64,000 nt of DNA, from contig JADCRB010000064.1 in NCBI GenBank assembly GCA_021464245.1, forward strand, positions 1,054,001 to 1,118,000, given 5' to 3'. The notes under the pieces were generated by a model. That model had not been told where the DNA came from. It searched no databases and saw only the letters and a list, made by a program, of their open reading frames with translations. This stretch comes from Carallia brachiata (Eukaryota; Streptophyta; Magnoliopsida; Malpighiales; Rhizophoraceae). Positions 25,157 to 36,946 of this stretch are shown here, in pieces (position 1 is the stretch's first letter; every line of letters begins with the position of its first letter). The position numbers and the translations under genes are program-made.

Positions 25157-27148
25157 TCATTAGAAAAGACCAACAAAGCAACTGGTCGAACCTCGTGAAC
25201 AGTTCCAATTTTATTGCGTCGAGTTAGGACTTAAAATCTAAAACTTTGAACTTTTATATCTACTCAATCCGAACCATTTTCGGCTCACTTTGGGCCCATT
25301 TGGTTGTGAGGCTCCGACCAATGAATCCTGGATGTTTATATATATATATATATAAATATAAAGAGTGTACGCTAAATTTTTGTTTACTTAATTAAATATA
25401 ATGGATATGAATACGATAATACGTTAATTTTAAAAAAAATAAGACATTGATACAATATAAATGTGGCTATATAGATATTCAAACAAATGTTATTGTTCAA
25501 ATTATGTATTATTGTCTTTCTAAAAAAAAAAAAATTTATTGTTTAATAACTATTATTATGTATTATTTACAAAAATAAATACACAAATAAATCTTAATTT
25601 ATAAGTGTAATGTTAATTTCAAGTTAACTTTAATTTTTATTATTAAAATTAGAAATAATAAACTACATAATATATACAAATACATGAGAGTGTAATATTT
25701 AAACATAAAAAAAATTCCCCTCCTTTTTTTTGTCAAAAAAAAAAAACCTCAGCTTTTTTTTTACGAACATGTCTCTGTATCGTATCTAACGCATGTTCAA
25801 CGCCAAAACAGCATCAAATTTGTCTTATGTGTGCTTCCTTTGTTTTACAAGCAATGTAAGACCTGTCCTCCCTGTCTGTATCTTGAGACTTGTAATAAAA
25901 GATCATGTATAATTATTTATAAAATATGTAAATTAAAGTTTAGTTTAGTTAAATTAAATATATTAACTCAATGATACATAAAATTATTTAATTTTTCAGC
26001 TTATAAGATATAATAATCAAATCTTTGTGACTCTAATATATTATACTATACAAATATAAAATTCTTTTAATATATTTAAAACTAAATATTATGATTCAAT
26101 TTTGGTTGAATCAATTGAACAAATTAAATTTTAAATTTTTAATATTTTTTGATTGTACGATCATTTCAATCTCATATTGAAACGAAAATTTTTAATTATT
26201 AAACTATAAGAATTGATGGTTTCGTCAGTCATTGTATGGCAGTCATCAACAAATTTGTCCAGGCAAGCAACTCGAGTAAACAAATTCAGGTGGCTACCAA
26301 TCGGTGTTTCGTTTGCCAAAAAAAAAAAGAAAATGTCGAAAAAAATAATTATGAGGTAAACAAAAGTTGAAAATATTGCTACAAATACACTAATCATTAT
26401 ATATTTATCATATATCATATTTGTGACTGATATTTGGGTATGAAAGTAAATTATGAAGTATTATGTCAATTATCAAAACAAAATAAAACATTTCAATTTT
26501 CTAAAATCTCCTTTATACTCTATTTTTGTTTTATATTTTAAAAAATAATGATAGGAGATAAAAACCTAACCAAATCGCATATATATATATAGTAGATTTT
26601 AAGGAATCTGCTAGGTTGCTTTCTTCAAAGTTTGCTTTCTTCAAAGCTCGGTGCTTCTCACTCTATAGGTGTGTTGCTTGCTAAATTTATGTACAATTTT
26701 TCTTGCTAAATTGGGGCCGCATTTGAAGATATGTTTTGTATCCTTTCTTTGTTAGATTCTGGTGAGAAAGAAAATTAAAAAAAATTATTAAAAAATAATT
26801 AAAAAATAAAATTTTATATTTTAATTGTATTAAAAAATTATGAGAAAAAAAGACAGTGATGATATTATAAAAATGACCCTATAAATAGGTAAATATTAAG
26901 TAAAAATTACAAAAAAAATTTATAAATAATTAAATAAATTAGGGTTATTTTGGTAATTCCTCTTCTATGTTTTTTTTTTTTTAAACTGCTTTTGTACTCT
27001 GCTGTTGACAACTTTTGTACTTTGCCAAACACATTGTACGGACTTGAAAAGTATTCTAGATACTGATAGAGTAGAGGTGATGTTTGAAAATTTGTAATTC
27101 TTTACCTTTTTGTCCTTTGTTCAAAATTAATCTATTCACTTTAACTAA
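25157..27148. other. AT-rich intergenic DNA
   Basis: Includes a TA microsatellite at about 25338-25354 and several A/T homopolymers. No gene was seen. ORF 26161-26418 is low-complexity. Confidence 0.5.
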
Positions 27149-27592
27149 AATAAAAAAATTAGAATTAATATAAAAAATATCACTAATTTTATTTAAAATA
27201 ACAAATTTAGTACTAATTTTAAAAAACAATAAATTTAATGTCAACTTTACCTAAAGTAATAAATATAAGACGTTATCAAATTTTTTAAATAGAATTTATC
27301 TATTTTGATGACGTGATACTAACTTATATAATTATCATGTCATCGAAAAAGACATATTAAAATAAATATGTCATCAATATTAGCAGATTCTGTTTATATA
27401 AAATTATTATGTGATAAATTTGTTATATTAAGTAAAGTTAGTATTATATTTGTTACTTTTTAAATTTAGTGTTAAATTTTATTATTTTAGATAAAGTTAA
27501 TGATAAATTTATTATTTTTTAAAATTAATATTAAATTTATTACTTTATTTAAAATTAACAATATTTTTATATATTAATCCAAAAAAGTAATA
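27149..27592. mobile_element. foldback element with internal short tandem repeats
   Basis: Arms meet near 27365. The left end TAGAATTAATATAAAAAATA matches the reverse complement of the right end GGATTAATATATAAAAATAT. Each arm is built of degenerate units of roughly 35-40 bp containing AATAAATTTAATATTAATTT. No target duplication was identified, so edges are approximate. Confidence 0.5.
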
Positions 27593-27634
27593 TATCTACA
27601 TTGTTGCCTAGATTGAAACTATAATCTAAGTAAG

Positions 27635-28544
27635 CAGAAACTAAGAAATGAGAAGTTTTAGAGTCCTCTAAAGTGCGCCTCTATTTGCTAGGGTGCGCCA
27701 GGAGGATTTTTGGATTTGTGCTGGCTCCGTCCGACTTGGTTGGCCTTCATGCCATTTTTTTATTTCTTTGCTGATGTTCGAGTCGCGGCTGGGTTGGTGT
27801 TTGGTTGGTTTTGTCCTTGGGTGCTTGTTGATCTTCTTGCATCTAGCTTTGGTTGGGCCTCAGTTGTTGGGATCCTTCTCCCCTGTCCTCTTCAATCGCC
27901 TCCGCAGTCTGTTGGGGGTGAGGGAGGTCTCGTCCAGCTTTTGGAGATTGGTTAGGCTATATGCAGAGTGGATCGGCAATTGTGGTGGTCTGTTGGTGGC
28001 TCCGACGTACCTAGGTTGTCGTGGGTTCGGTTGTAGGGGCAAGAGGCAAGTCGGGCTTCGGTTCTCCGTTCAAATCCAGGGTATTTCTTATGCTGTTGAT
28101 GGTAGTTCACGGTCGGTTTTGGTATTTGGGTGTAGCCTTTGTGATGTGGGGACGCGTTGTTGCGATGGAGCTCTCATCGGTGTCCGCTGGTACTGATCCA
28201 TCCCCACTCGTCAAGGAGGCCTGTAGAGCTATCCTTGCTGATGATGGAAGAACTTGTCTACAAAGAATTCTATTGGGTATTTGGAGCTCTGTTCTTTTAC
28301 CTGCTGGTGGTTTGTGCCTCATGGGCCTATGAGTTTTGGGCTTTGGCTTATAATCTGGGTTATCTTTGTCTGGACTATGGGCCTGAGCTGATGTGAGTCT
28401 GACTGCGTCCTCTGCTTGTGTATTTTCTTTGAACTTCTTGATCTATGTTTAGGCCTCTAGTGTACATAATATTAATGTGTTTTGGGTCTGACCTATGTAC
28501 TTCTAGTTTTAATAGAATGAATATTTATTGTTGTTAAAAAAAAA
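27635..28544 (+). mobile_element. poly(A) retroposon insertion (LINE-like or retrocopy)
   Basis: A GC-richer island in very AT-rich DNA. It ends in a pure A run (28536-28544) and is flanked by perfect 11-bp direct repeats ATCTAAGTAAG (27624-27634 and 28545-28555). This is the signature of target-primed reverse transcription. The frame 27693-28196 (+) encodes a hydrophobic 167-residue stretch without reverse-transcriptase motifs. A 5'-truncated LINE 3' region is most likely; a retroposed transcript is the alternative. Confidence 0.75.
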
Positions 28545-28555
28545 ATCTAAGTAAG

Positions 28556-29041
28556 AAAATAAAAAGTTTCATTCAAAAGTAATCTAAATCTAAATTTCTG
28601 TTAATCTAGAAATAAAATTCTTTGAATAAGAAAATTTCGCCGCATGCTCGTATACACTAGCATTCTTTTTAATTTTTTTGGAACATAACGTAAATTTAAT
28701 TTCAATTTTTGACTAAACAAACTAAACATTTTATTTTATACACTCCAGCCCAATGAATTCCTAATTCATATACATAAACCAAACGGCGGTTCGAAAACAA
28801 GAATTGATTGATTGATCCATACGGGGTCGTTTTGGGGTCGAAGCGCAAAGGCAGCAGGACGAGTCTACGAGATATGTATCTACTGCGTGGGACCCGCTAT
28901 GCCCTACCAATCAAATCAATGCCACGTGGACAGACGAAAAAGACTTCCACGCCTCCGGAAAAGCCAGGCACCTTCTCTTTCTTCTTTCTCTCTCTACATT
29001 TCCTACTCCGACAACAACACGCTTAAGGAAATCCCCAATTG

Positions 29042-29076
<35 letters not shown>

Positions 29077-29357
29077 AATTCTCGTCGAAAAACCCTAATA
29101 ATAATCTATAGATCGGCTCTCTCTCATCTCCCCAAATTCCCTAAGCAAATCGAATTTCACAGGTGGATAGTTTTTGTAATTTTCTGATCTTGAGATTTCA
29201 ATCTTTGGGTTGTTCCAGATTTGATGATTCATCGTCGTTTTTGCTAGATCGATCTCTCGACTTTATTGGGTTTTGAGGGCTTTTACTCGGATCTTACAAC
29301 GTTTGACTCTGTTTGTGATTTTAGGAGATCGAGGGAGGACGCTGTAATAAGGCAACC
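28556..29357 (+). promoter_or_regulatory. SNF7 promoter and 5' leader
   Basis: A pure TC tract at 29045-29074 (Y-patch-like) and a telo-box-like AAAACCCTAATA from about 29089 precede the gene. GTGGATAG after CACAG near 29160 and TTTTAG near 29322 suggest a leader intron. No coding segment was seen upstream. Confidence 0.45.
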
Positions 29358-31469
29358 ATGTTTAACCGGTTTTTTGGAAAACCCAAGCAGGAAACCAATG
29401 CTCTTACCACCATAGACAAATTAAATGAGGTATATGATCGCTCTTTTATTTTGAAAAATAATTCAATGTTTTTTTTTGGGTTTTTTTTTTCATGGTGCTT
29501 TTGTTGAGTTGGTGATGATCTGTGGCTCACGTTTTGATTATTATTATTATTTTTTAAATCTTGCCTGGTAATTTTTTTTTTGGGGATAATTGGATTTGAT
29601 GAATAGCTGCAGTGAATTTTCTGTCGGTATTTATCGGCTTTTTTTGGGTTGCAACAATATGGGTTATTAGTTGCCAGCGATCAACTGTTGAGTTGAGGTC
29701 TGATAATTATTGTTGAATTTTTAACGTGATGCATTGAGTGAATTGTACCCTGTTGTTGCTAAGGTGGATAAACGAGCCCGTGTCACTAATGACCTTGCTT
29801 GCTTGCTTTTTTTCTGTTCGATTGTGATTGAGGCTTTAATTTTCTGGTTTTTCTAGACACTTGAAATGCTGGAGAAAAAAGAAAGGGTACTTCAGAAAAA
29901 GGCAGCTGCAGAAGTTGAAAAGGCCAGGGAATTCTCTCGGGGAAAGAACAAAAGGGGTATGTTTGAATAACATTTTGCCATTTCTTTTCTCCTACTTGAT
30001 TCTATTTTGATAAATTTATTCCTAAGTTCTTAATTGGAACACAAAATTTTTGTGTTTGTTGGCTCTTTCTCCTTCATACCTGATAATGTGCATGTAATGA
30101 AAAAGCTACGCTTCAACATCTTATTATTAAATGCCTCAGTATGAAGTCATAATGTGATCTTTTTTTTTTCTTTTTCTTCATCTTCTTCGTTGTTGCATGG
30201 TTACATTTGAATATCTTTAACTCTAACAAGAAATAGCAAGAGGGTCTTTGATATCGTCTGTGGTTTTTTTTTTTTTTTTTTTGTTTTGAACATGTGTCTA
30301 GATGTTATTATTCCTTCCAATGCCACGATAGTAAAGCCACCACAAAGATTGTTGTGATATTAACTCTTGTGTTCGTGCATCTATCAAATCTGATTCCGGC
30401 ACAATATTTCATACTAATTTAAGGATGTTTTCCTATTTGAAATGCTGATTGATGCTATAATCGTACAGCTGCTATTCAATGTTTAAAAAGGAAACGGCTA
30501 TATGAACAACAGATAGAACAGCTCGGCAATTTCCAATTGCGTATCCATGATCAGGTGAGCACGTGTTTTTGCAACTACTAATTCTTGCAAGCATATTGGC
30601 TGAATATAGAAGATTTTTTTATTGAGCCACAAATGTTTATGAGGCAGATGATAACATTAGAAGGCGCAAAAGCGACTACCGAAACTGTAGATGCATTAAG
30701 AACAGGAGCAGCTGCTATGAAGGCAATGCAAAAGGCAACGTACGTATCATATATATATTTTTTTTCATTTAGCTTCTTTGTTTGCTGGTGTTTGTAATTT
30801 TTTTAGTTTTCTTTTTTTTTGTTTAGTTGTTACACGTCAATTATGTAGGTTTTGAACTCCAACAATGTTTGGAACTTTGTCTTTCTGCTGACCAAAGTTT
30901 TTGTTTTGAGTGACTTGATGGAAATGCCATTTATTTTACTAGTCTGTCTTCGCTTTACAGTTGATGTCATCCATGTCAGATGTTGACCTTTCAAATATAT
31001 TTAAATAAACTTCTTTTCATATGATTCGCAAGAAGTATGCAGTATGTACATTTATGTGTGTAAAAATGTTTATCTATTTCAGGAATATTGATGATGTTGA
31101 CAAGACTATGGATGAGATCAATGAACAGACTGAGAACATGAAGCAAATTCAAGAAGCGTTATCAGCGCCCATTGGTGCTTCGCAGATTTTGATGAGGTCA
31201 GTGTTCTGAAGAATATAGACCTATATTGTGTATAATATACATTTACCAAAGTGTCTCCACATTGTTGATATTCTTAGGATGAACTGGAAGCTGAACTAGA
31301 AGAATTGGAAGGTGCTGAGTTGGAGGAACAACTTCTTCAGCCTGCAACAACAGCTCCAGCGGCTCCTGTGCAAGTTCCAGCTGGCAGGCAACCAGCTCGT
31401 CCTGTACCTCAAAAGCGTACAGAGGAGGAAGATGAACTTGCTGCCTTACAGGCTGAGATGGCGCTCTGA
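29358..31469 (+). CDS. SNF7: ESCRT-III subunit SNF7/VPS32 (one frameshift)
   Basis: Main filament-forming subunit of ESCRT-III, acting in multivesicular-body sorting at endosomes. Six exons: 29358-29429, 29857-29956, 30469-30554, 30648-30739, 31083-31196 and 31278-31469, all GT-AG. About 218 residues if in frame, close to family length. MFNRFFGKPKQETNALTTID starts the basic helical core; EKKERVLQKKAAAEVEKARE and the IQCLKRKRLYEQQIEQL helix follow. The acidic C-terminal part holds ELEELEGAELEEQLLQP and ends DELAALQAEMAL, the MIM1-type VPS4-binding helix. Exon 31083-31196 is 114 nt where 115 is needed. GAPIGAS is in frame, but the next bases read DFDE only if one G is added near 31181-31183. 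The stop is TGA at 31467. Convergent with MND1. Confidence 0.94.
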
Positions 31470-32652
31470 GCAGGTATAATTTTTGCCTCTGTGTTTTGGA
31501 CTTTGTAGTTTATGGTTCTCATTTGGTTTGTTGATGCATGATAAATGTAGTTGGTGATCGGTGAGACATTACTGAAAAAAGTTCTTTTTGTGATCACCAA
31601 GTGGACCATTTGGCAATGGTGTACCTCACAACAAAGTTGCAAATGCAGCTGTTATGCTTGTTGTTTGTGCACCTAGAGGTGATTTTATTGGTTGAATATA
31701 GCAGGTATTGTTTTCTGGAGTGAAGAAGCGCTTCTTTAAGGATTGGCAATATCGTTTGACGGAGCATGGGCTTCTGGATACATGGGTCCTGTGTGCATCC
31801 AATGCTTGAACATACTATGTATGTAATGATTGGATAAACTAAGCAAAGTCTCTTAAAAATCTGTATCATATCTCTGGACCTTCTTACTCAGTTTGCTATA
31901 CTTTCTATTTCCTTTTCATTTATAACAACAATTTCTTCAGTGGTGGCTGTGGCGCCTTAATAGCCCAGTTGGAGATTTTGTTCTCTGTTACCAACTTGGT
32001 AGCCTTAATCGTTGGTAGGGCATCCAGTGAATATATATATATATAAATCTCAGTGTCATTGTTGGGCTGATTTTATGTACAATTGTGTTGGAAACACAGA
32101 TAATGTGCTTTTCAAATGCCGAGCGCAAAACAACTGAAGTATTTAAGTGTTCTCTGATTGTTGTTTTTGGTATAATTTGGGAACTGTTATTCTTGAGTAA
32201 AGGTTCCAACCTTGGAGTGGACCTACAAGCTTGATCATTTTCACATCCATTTTCTGTCAATTAAAATGCATAGAATCCTGGTTAAGACATGGATGATGGC
32301 TGCTGATCTTATGTGGTCTCTGGATATCTTTTATTCGAGTACTAGTTTATGTCTCTATTTCTTTGAACTTTTCTGGTCGTTAGCTATTTGTGGGCCATTT
32401 GTATGCTATTGGGTAGTGTGTTCCATGACTGCAAGTACACCCGCGCCGAAAGAATTGTTTGACAACTGATGCTAAAGACGTGTGACCGTGCGAGGACTGC
32501 CAGTTTATTTGTTAACTGAATGCATTAAAAGACAAACTACTTGTAAGTTTACGGACTGCAAATTCCAAGGTTTAAGTGTTAGGTTTTCTTTTTTTTGCTT
32601 TTTTTTTTTTTTGGGAGGAAAGAGGGAATTCTAATTATTTATGAATGATTGT
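31470..32652. other. SNF7 3' UTR and convergent spacer
   Basis: GAGCAG|GTATAA right after the SNF7 stop and TATAGCAG near 31703 could border a 3' UTR intron. A TA run lies at about 32032-32044. No other gene was recognised. A last exon of MND1 was searched for here but not found. Confidence 0.4.
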
Positions 32653-35643
32653 TTACATCCTCATCATTAAGAGAATAAATAATTCTTGGGTGTATCTGGT
32701 CCCAGGAACCTCACCCATATGGAGAAAAGCTACTTTGGCAAGAGGTATAGAGTGTACCTCCTTGTACATGTTTTCAAGCTGCTCTTTGGCCTCGGGAAAG
32801 TCGTATGAACACCATTGCCGTAGTGTGAAGATGTTGTCTGTGGTTTTTGCCATTATCACAATTTATAAAAAGCACATGGAAGTTTCAAACCTTCACGGAA
32901 GAAGGCACAAAATTATGAAGAGGAAAATGGATAATAACCTATCCATCTGTTTGCTGGTCCATGGGCAACTTCAATAGCTTTCTTTGCAATATTCTGATCA
33001 AGATCTAAACCCCACTGAAGCTTAACAAGCATTACTATCACCCCTTCTTGAATGAAAAGTGTGTTTCCAGCATAATAATATATCTAAAGCGTAAAAGCAT
33101 ATCTGGGTAGTCCTTAACTGGTTGCTTCAAAAGCAGCAGGATCATTGTCTGCATACTGTCCCATCTCCACCTGATCAATTAGAACTGTCAGAAACCTGAA
33201 CACTCTGTTCATATTGCCCGATTTGAGCCAGGATTTACCTTCAGCTTATTATACTTTGGGTCAATGGCTTTGAGTCCAGCTAAGGCTTCCTCTCGTTCGT
33301 CCTATTAAAACCTTGAGTTAAATAAATGGCATAATCAATCCAACAAGTTAATATCAAAATTCAATGGGAAATGTAACGTGGAATACTCACTGATTCCTCG
33401 TGCCCCTTCTTTAATGCACTACACTGATCAACAAGTTCTGCATACCTCTTTTTACCACTTTGCAGAGTTGACTCGAGTTTGCGATATACATTCCTCATCT
33501 GTCAAACAAATCGTTCAATGCATTAATTCCAAACCCAATTCATAGAACTCCAATGAATAAGAGAAGCATCAAAACTGTACCTGATTTCCAGCACGGCTAG
33601 GGAGACTCCAAAAATATACCTAAAATTTTGCAATCAAAACCCCTTAAGAAAATCATTAAATGAGAAGTTGCATATGAGTGTTGGCAGTTGCTTGCAGGCT
33701 TCATATGAGAGAGCTGGAACGCTGCACTATCTACCTTATTGCAGAAAATTAATCATTACCCAAGAGGAAGAAACTACTCACAGAAGTTCCTATCTTGTCT
33801 TTTGAAACAAGGTCATCATCCACTGAACTCTGGACAACATCTTTCACAGACTGAGTAATTACACCCTTTTTGGGGCCCAACTTCTCCAGTTCCTTGTGCT
33901 GACATAATTTCGACCATTTCCAATATTCAAAATTCTAGAATAAAGCTGTCAACAAAACTGGTTCAACAAAAGTAAAGTTGTCAATTAAACTGTGGTTGAA
34001 CAACCTAAGTGATGAAGAATGTAGAAGCATCAAAAGAACTCAATGCTTATAGAGGAACCGCATTTACATCATTATCTTTAGTTTGTTGGTTGAAAGCCAA
34101 TGAACTTCTGAACCCCTTTGGTTTAAGCCATCGGGGCAAAACCATAAGTAGTAACTCTTTGATTCTTTCCACACAAACTCAACCACAAACTTAAGGAAAA
34201 CTATGGTCAAAGAGATTGAACAGACAAGGCACAACTTATCTCTTTCTCTGTCCATTAGAAAATGTTCTGTCTTCCATTTTACTTAATTAAACTTGGTTAG
34301 ACAATTGGCTTCAGTACTCCTAAAAGATGTACCGACATCTAACTTGTAATGTCATTAAAAGATTGTCATTTCCAACATGTTTCTTTTCATCAATGCAACA
34401 GACCTGCAAACCACCAGAATTGAAAATTTCATTGCAATGAAATAAAATTTCTTCCCACGTTGGAAGCAAATCTAGGAATCGATGGGTTAACAGTTATGCC
34501 TAAATTGTCAAGGTCATAGGCCAAAAGACAGTCTCTTATGCTTTCCAGCCATCAACACTGTAATTTACCTATATTCACTGCAATGAGAGAAAATCACTGG
34601 CGTTAAGACCAGGAATCTCAAAATGATTGTTACATTTAATAAACAAAGAAGTCATCGGCAATAGGGTTTAGAGCTATAAATCACGTCATAGACAGTTGCC
34701 AACTTCCTTTCACATTAGCGACAATCTATTGAAATGAAGGACGAGATGCATAACATCCACTCAAAATCTAGGAAAAGTAAGCACAGAGCCATCCAATAAA
34801 AAGCAAACCAATATACTTACAAAGAAGAAGTCTTGTGAATCATAGAATATCTGAAGAATCCTCTCACGCTATTTTTCCAGAGAAAGACCTCGTTTCTCAG
34901 ACTGTGAAACAATTACAACTCACTCAGCCAAGTAATTAAAGGGCAATCCAGCGCACAAGTCTCACACATATGTGGGGTCTGGGAAAGGGTCGATTTACGC
35001 AGTTTTCCCTTGTTTTGCAAAGATACTATTTCCAGGCAATCATCCAAGTAATTGGATTTTCAAAAAGCAAACACTTAACAGCAATATCACCTATGCAGGA
35101 AAGTGAACGAGCCCGACTCCAAATTCCAAACTGTATAAAAGCACCACTTGTGTGTAACTACTCTGGCTACAGTAGCAATCCATAAAGAACGAAATTTGAA
35201 AAAAATTCTCAATGGCCTTATCTTCTTGGAAAATTTTTTTTTGTTTGTTTTCTTTAAAAAATGGAAGGCGCAACACGTGGTTCTACAATTGCTTCCACTA
35301 GATTTGAAACGCAAAACTGCCATAAAATTATTAGCAAAGAAAATCTGCCCCATCGTTCACTTTCAAGTGATAGTCGAAAGTTCAAACAAGTGGTTACTTG
35401 TGTAGCTAGGCATTTCTTCGAGCAAATTAAGATTGTAAGTTAATAGAATTTAAAGACCCAAATGGATCAAAAATCATGCAACTATTCTTTACACAGATTC
35501 TGCTGTAAGTACCGTTTGGCCGCTGAGAAAACAATAGAAATGAACAAAAATAAAATAAAATAAAAACCATAAGATGCAATCTACAAAGAAAAAGAGGAAA
35601 AATTTATGAATAATTAGGGTTGAGAGAGAGATTAACTTACCAT
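32653..35643 (-). pseudogene. MND1: MND1 (meiotic nuclear division 1) homologue with in-frame stop
   Basis: MND1 pairs with HOP2 and stimulates DMC1/RAD51 strand invasion in meiosis. Exons, 5' to 3': 35643-35641 (ATG only), 34901-34821, 33898-33782, 33619-33581, 33498-33391, 33301-33239, 33170-33119, about 33004-32939, and 32837-about 32758 (or read through to 32653). Segments SEKRGLSLEK, KELEKLGPKKGVITQSVKDV, FWSLPSRAGNQ, YAELVDQCSALKKGHEES and DNIFTLRQWC are diagnostic, and splice phases agree. In exon 2 the codon after SLEK is TAG (plus strand 34869-34871) where Lys is expected, ending translation after 11 residues, before the winged-helix domain. Several hydrophobic positions are also changed (FFFHKEL, VQSSVDDD). 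The last exon may lack its normal C-terminus. A single-base error or polymorphism is the alternative to true decay. Confidence 0.75.
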
Positions 35644-36219
35644 TGAGAAATAACGTTCCTTCTGGCTATTGAAGAAGTTGAGCAACCAGATTATTCTATG
35701 GCTCTGTGTGTGTGACTTAGTGTGTATGTGTGTTTTTGTTAGTTCAAGCGAGAAAAGTATGGAGGACGCCTCCAGACAGATGCGGCCCAATTTGGCGGGA
35801 ACATTTGCCCATTCATTTCTTTGCCTACATTTTGTTTTTTTATTTTTAAATTTTTCTAAATTTAATAATCCTTTTTTTAGCACAAAAAAAAAAAAAAAAT
35901 CTCGGGTACATGATCATCCGATCTATAAGTCAGAATCGGAATAATTTTCATTTGAAACTGTTTCATTCAACCGCTCCCCAACGAGTAGACCATCCACCTG
36001 AGTACCAACAGGACTAAGTATCTCTATCGTATGAGATTATAGCGATTACCGAGTTTGGAACTCATCGCCGCCCTACAATTTTTAACCACTTCAACGACTA
36101 CCCAACTATTTATCATGAGAAAATGCATGCAAGTCGCAAATATAAAAATACGCTGATTTATTACTAAGATACCACTTCAAATGATAAATTTGGTAATCTA
36201 AATATCCTTTTCTTTTCAT
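35644..36219. other. MND1 upstream region
   Basis: Minus-strand promoter region. On the downstream side, TTAGGGTT (about 35613) is a telo-box for the minus-strand gene. A run of 17 A lies at about 35883-35899, followed by unassigned sequence. Confidence 0.4.
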
Positions 36220-36227
36220 CTTGTATG

Positions 36228-36938
36228 TAGGGTTGCAAACGAGCCGATAAGTTCATTAAAAGATCAGTGACTTGACTCGATAAAAGTTCGGCTAAAGCTT
36301 GTTTATTTAACTAAATGAGCGATACACAAATCTAGCTTGTTTAATAAATGAGTTGAGTTCGAATAATGACAGCCTCAACTTGGTACAGGTTCGTAAATAT
36401 CTCATTTAGAGTTTGATAAATGTATCATTAAGAGTTCGTTTAATAGGTATCATTATAAGCTCATTTAATGTATTAATAACACTTAATTGTATCATGTAAC
36501 TTCTCAGCATTACCATCGCCATAACAGTGTCGTTTGTTCATGCTATATTGCTGTCTCTAGTACATTATTCCTCCATTATTTTCTCCAGTCTCTTTTTTTT
36601 TTATTTGATTTTTTCTTAATTAAAATAAAGTTGCATATTTATTTTTTCTTTGCAAAAGAATATAAATTCTTTAGATTTGAGAAAATTAAAATATAATTAG
36701 GTAAATTGATTGATGATGATGTAGTTGGTTCTTTATATATATATATATATAAAGCTTGGATAAAAAAAAATTTACCAACAAAACAAAAATTCAACAAAAT
36801 TCCAGTCGAACTCCAGTTTCGATAAAAATATAACGAGTCAAGGTCGAACCTCTACTTTTAAAACTCGAATCGAGCTCAATCTCTTGAAAAAATTCTTAAC
36901 GAGCCGAGCTTAGATTGTTCGACTCATTTGCACCTCTA
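36228..36938. mobile_element. Ac-type hAT non-autonomous element
   Basis: The left end is TAGGGTTGCAAACGAGCCGA. The right end, reverse-complemented, is TAGAGGTGCAAATGAGTCGA, giving terminal inverted repeats of about 20 bp with four mismatches. Flanks are CTTGTATG (36220-36227) and CTTGTATC (36939-36946), an 8-bp target duplication with one change. The ends start TAGGG as in Ac/Ds. No transposase frame is present. Confidence 0.7.
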
Positions 36939-36946
36939 CTTGTATC

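Noticed and set aside
27693..28196. 167-residue hydrophobic frame as a host gene
   Set aside because: It lies inside a retroposon with target duplications and lacks any conserved motif I can name.
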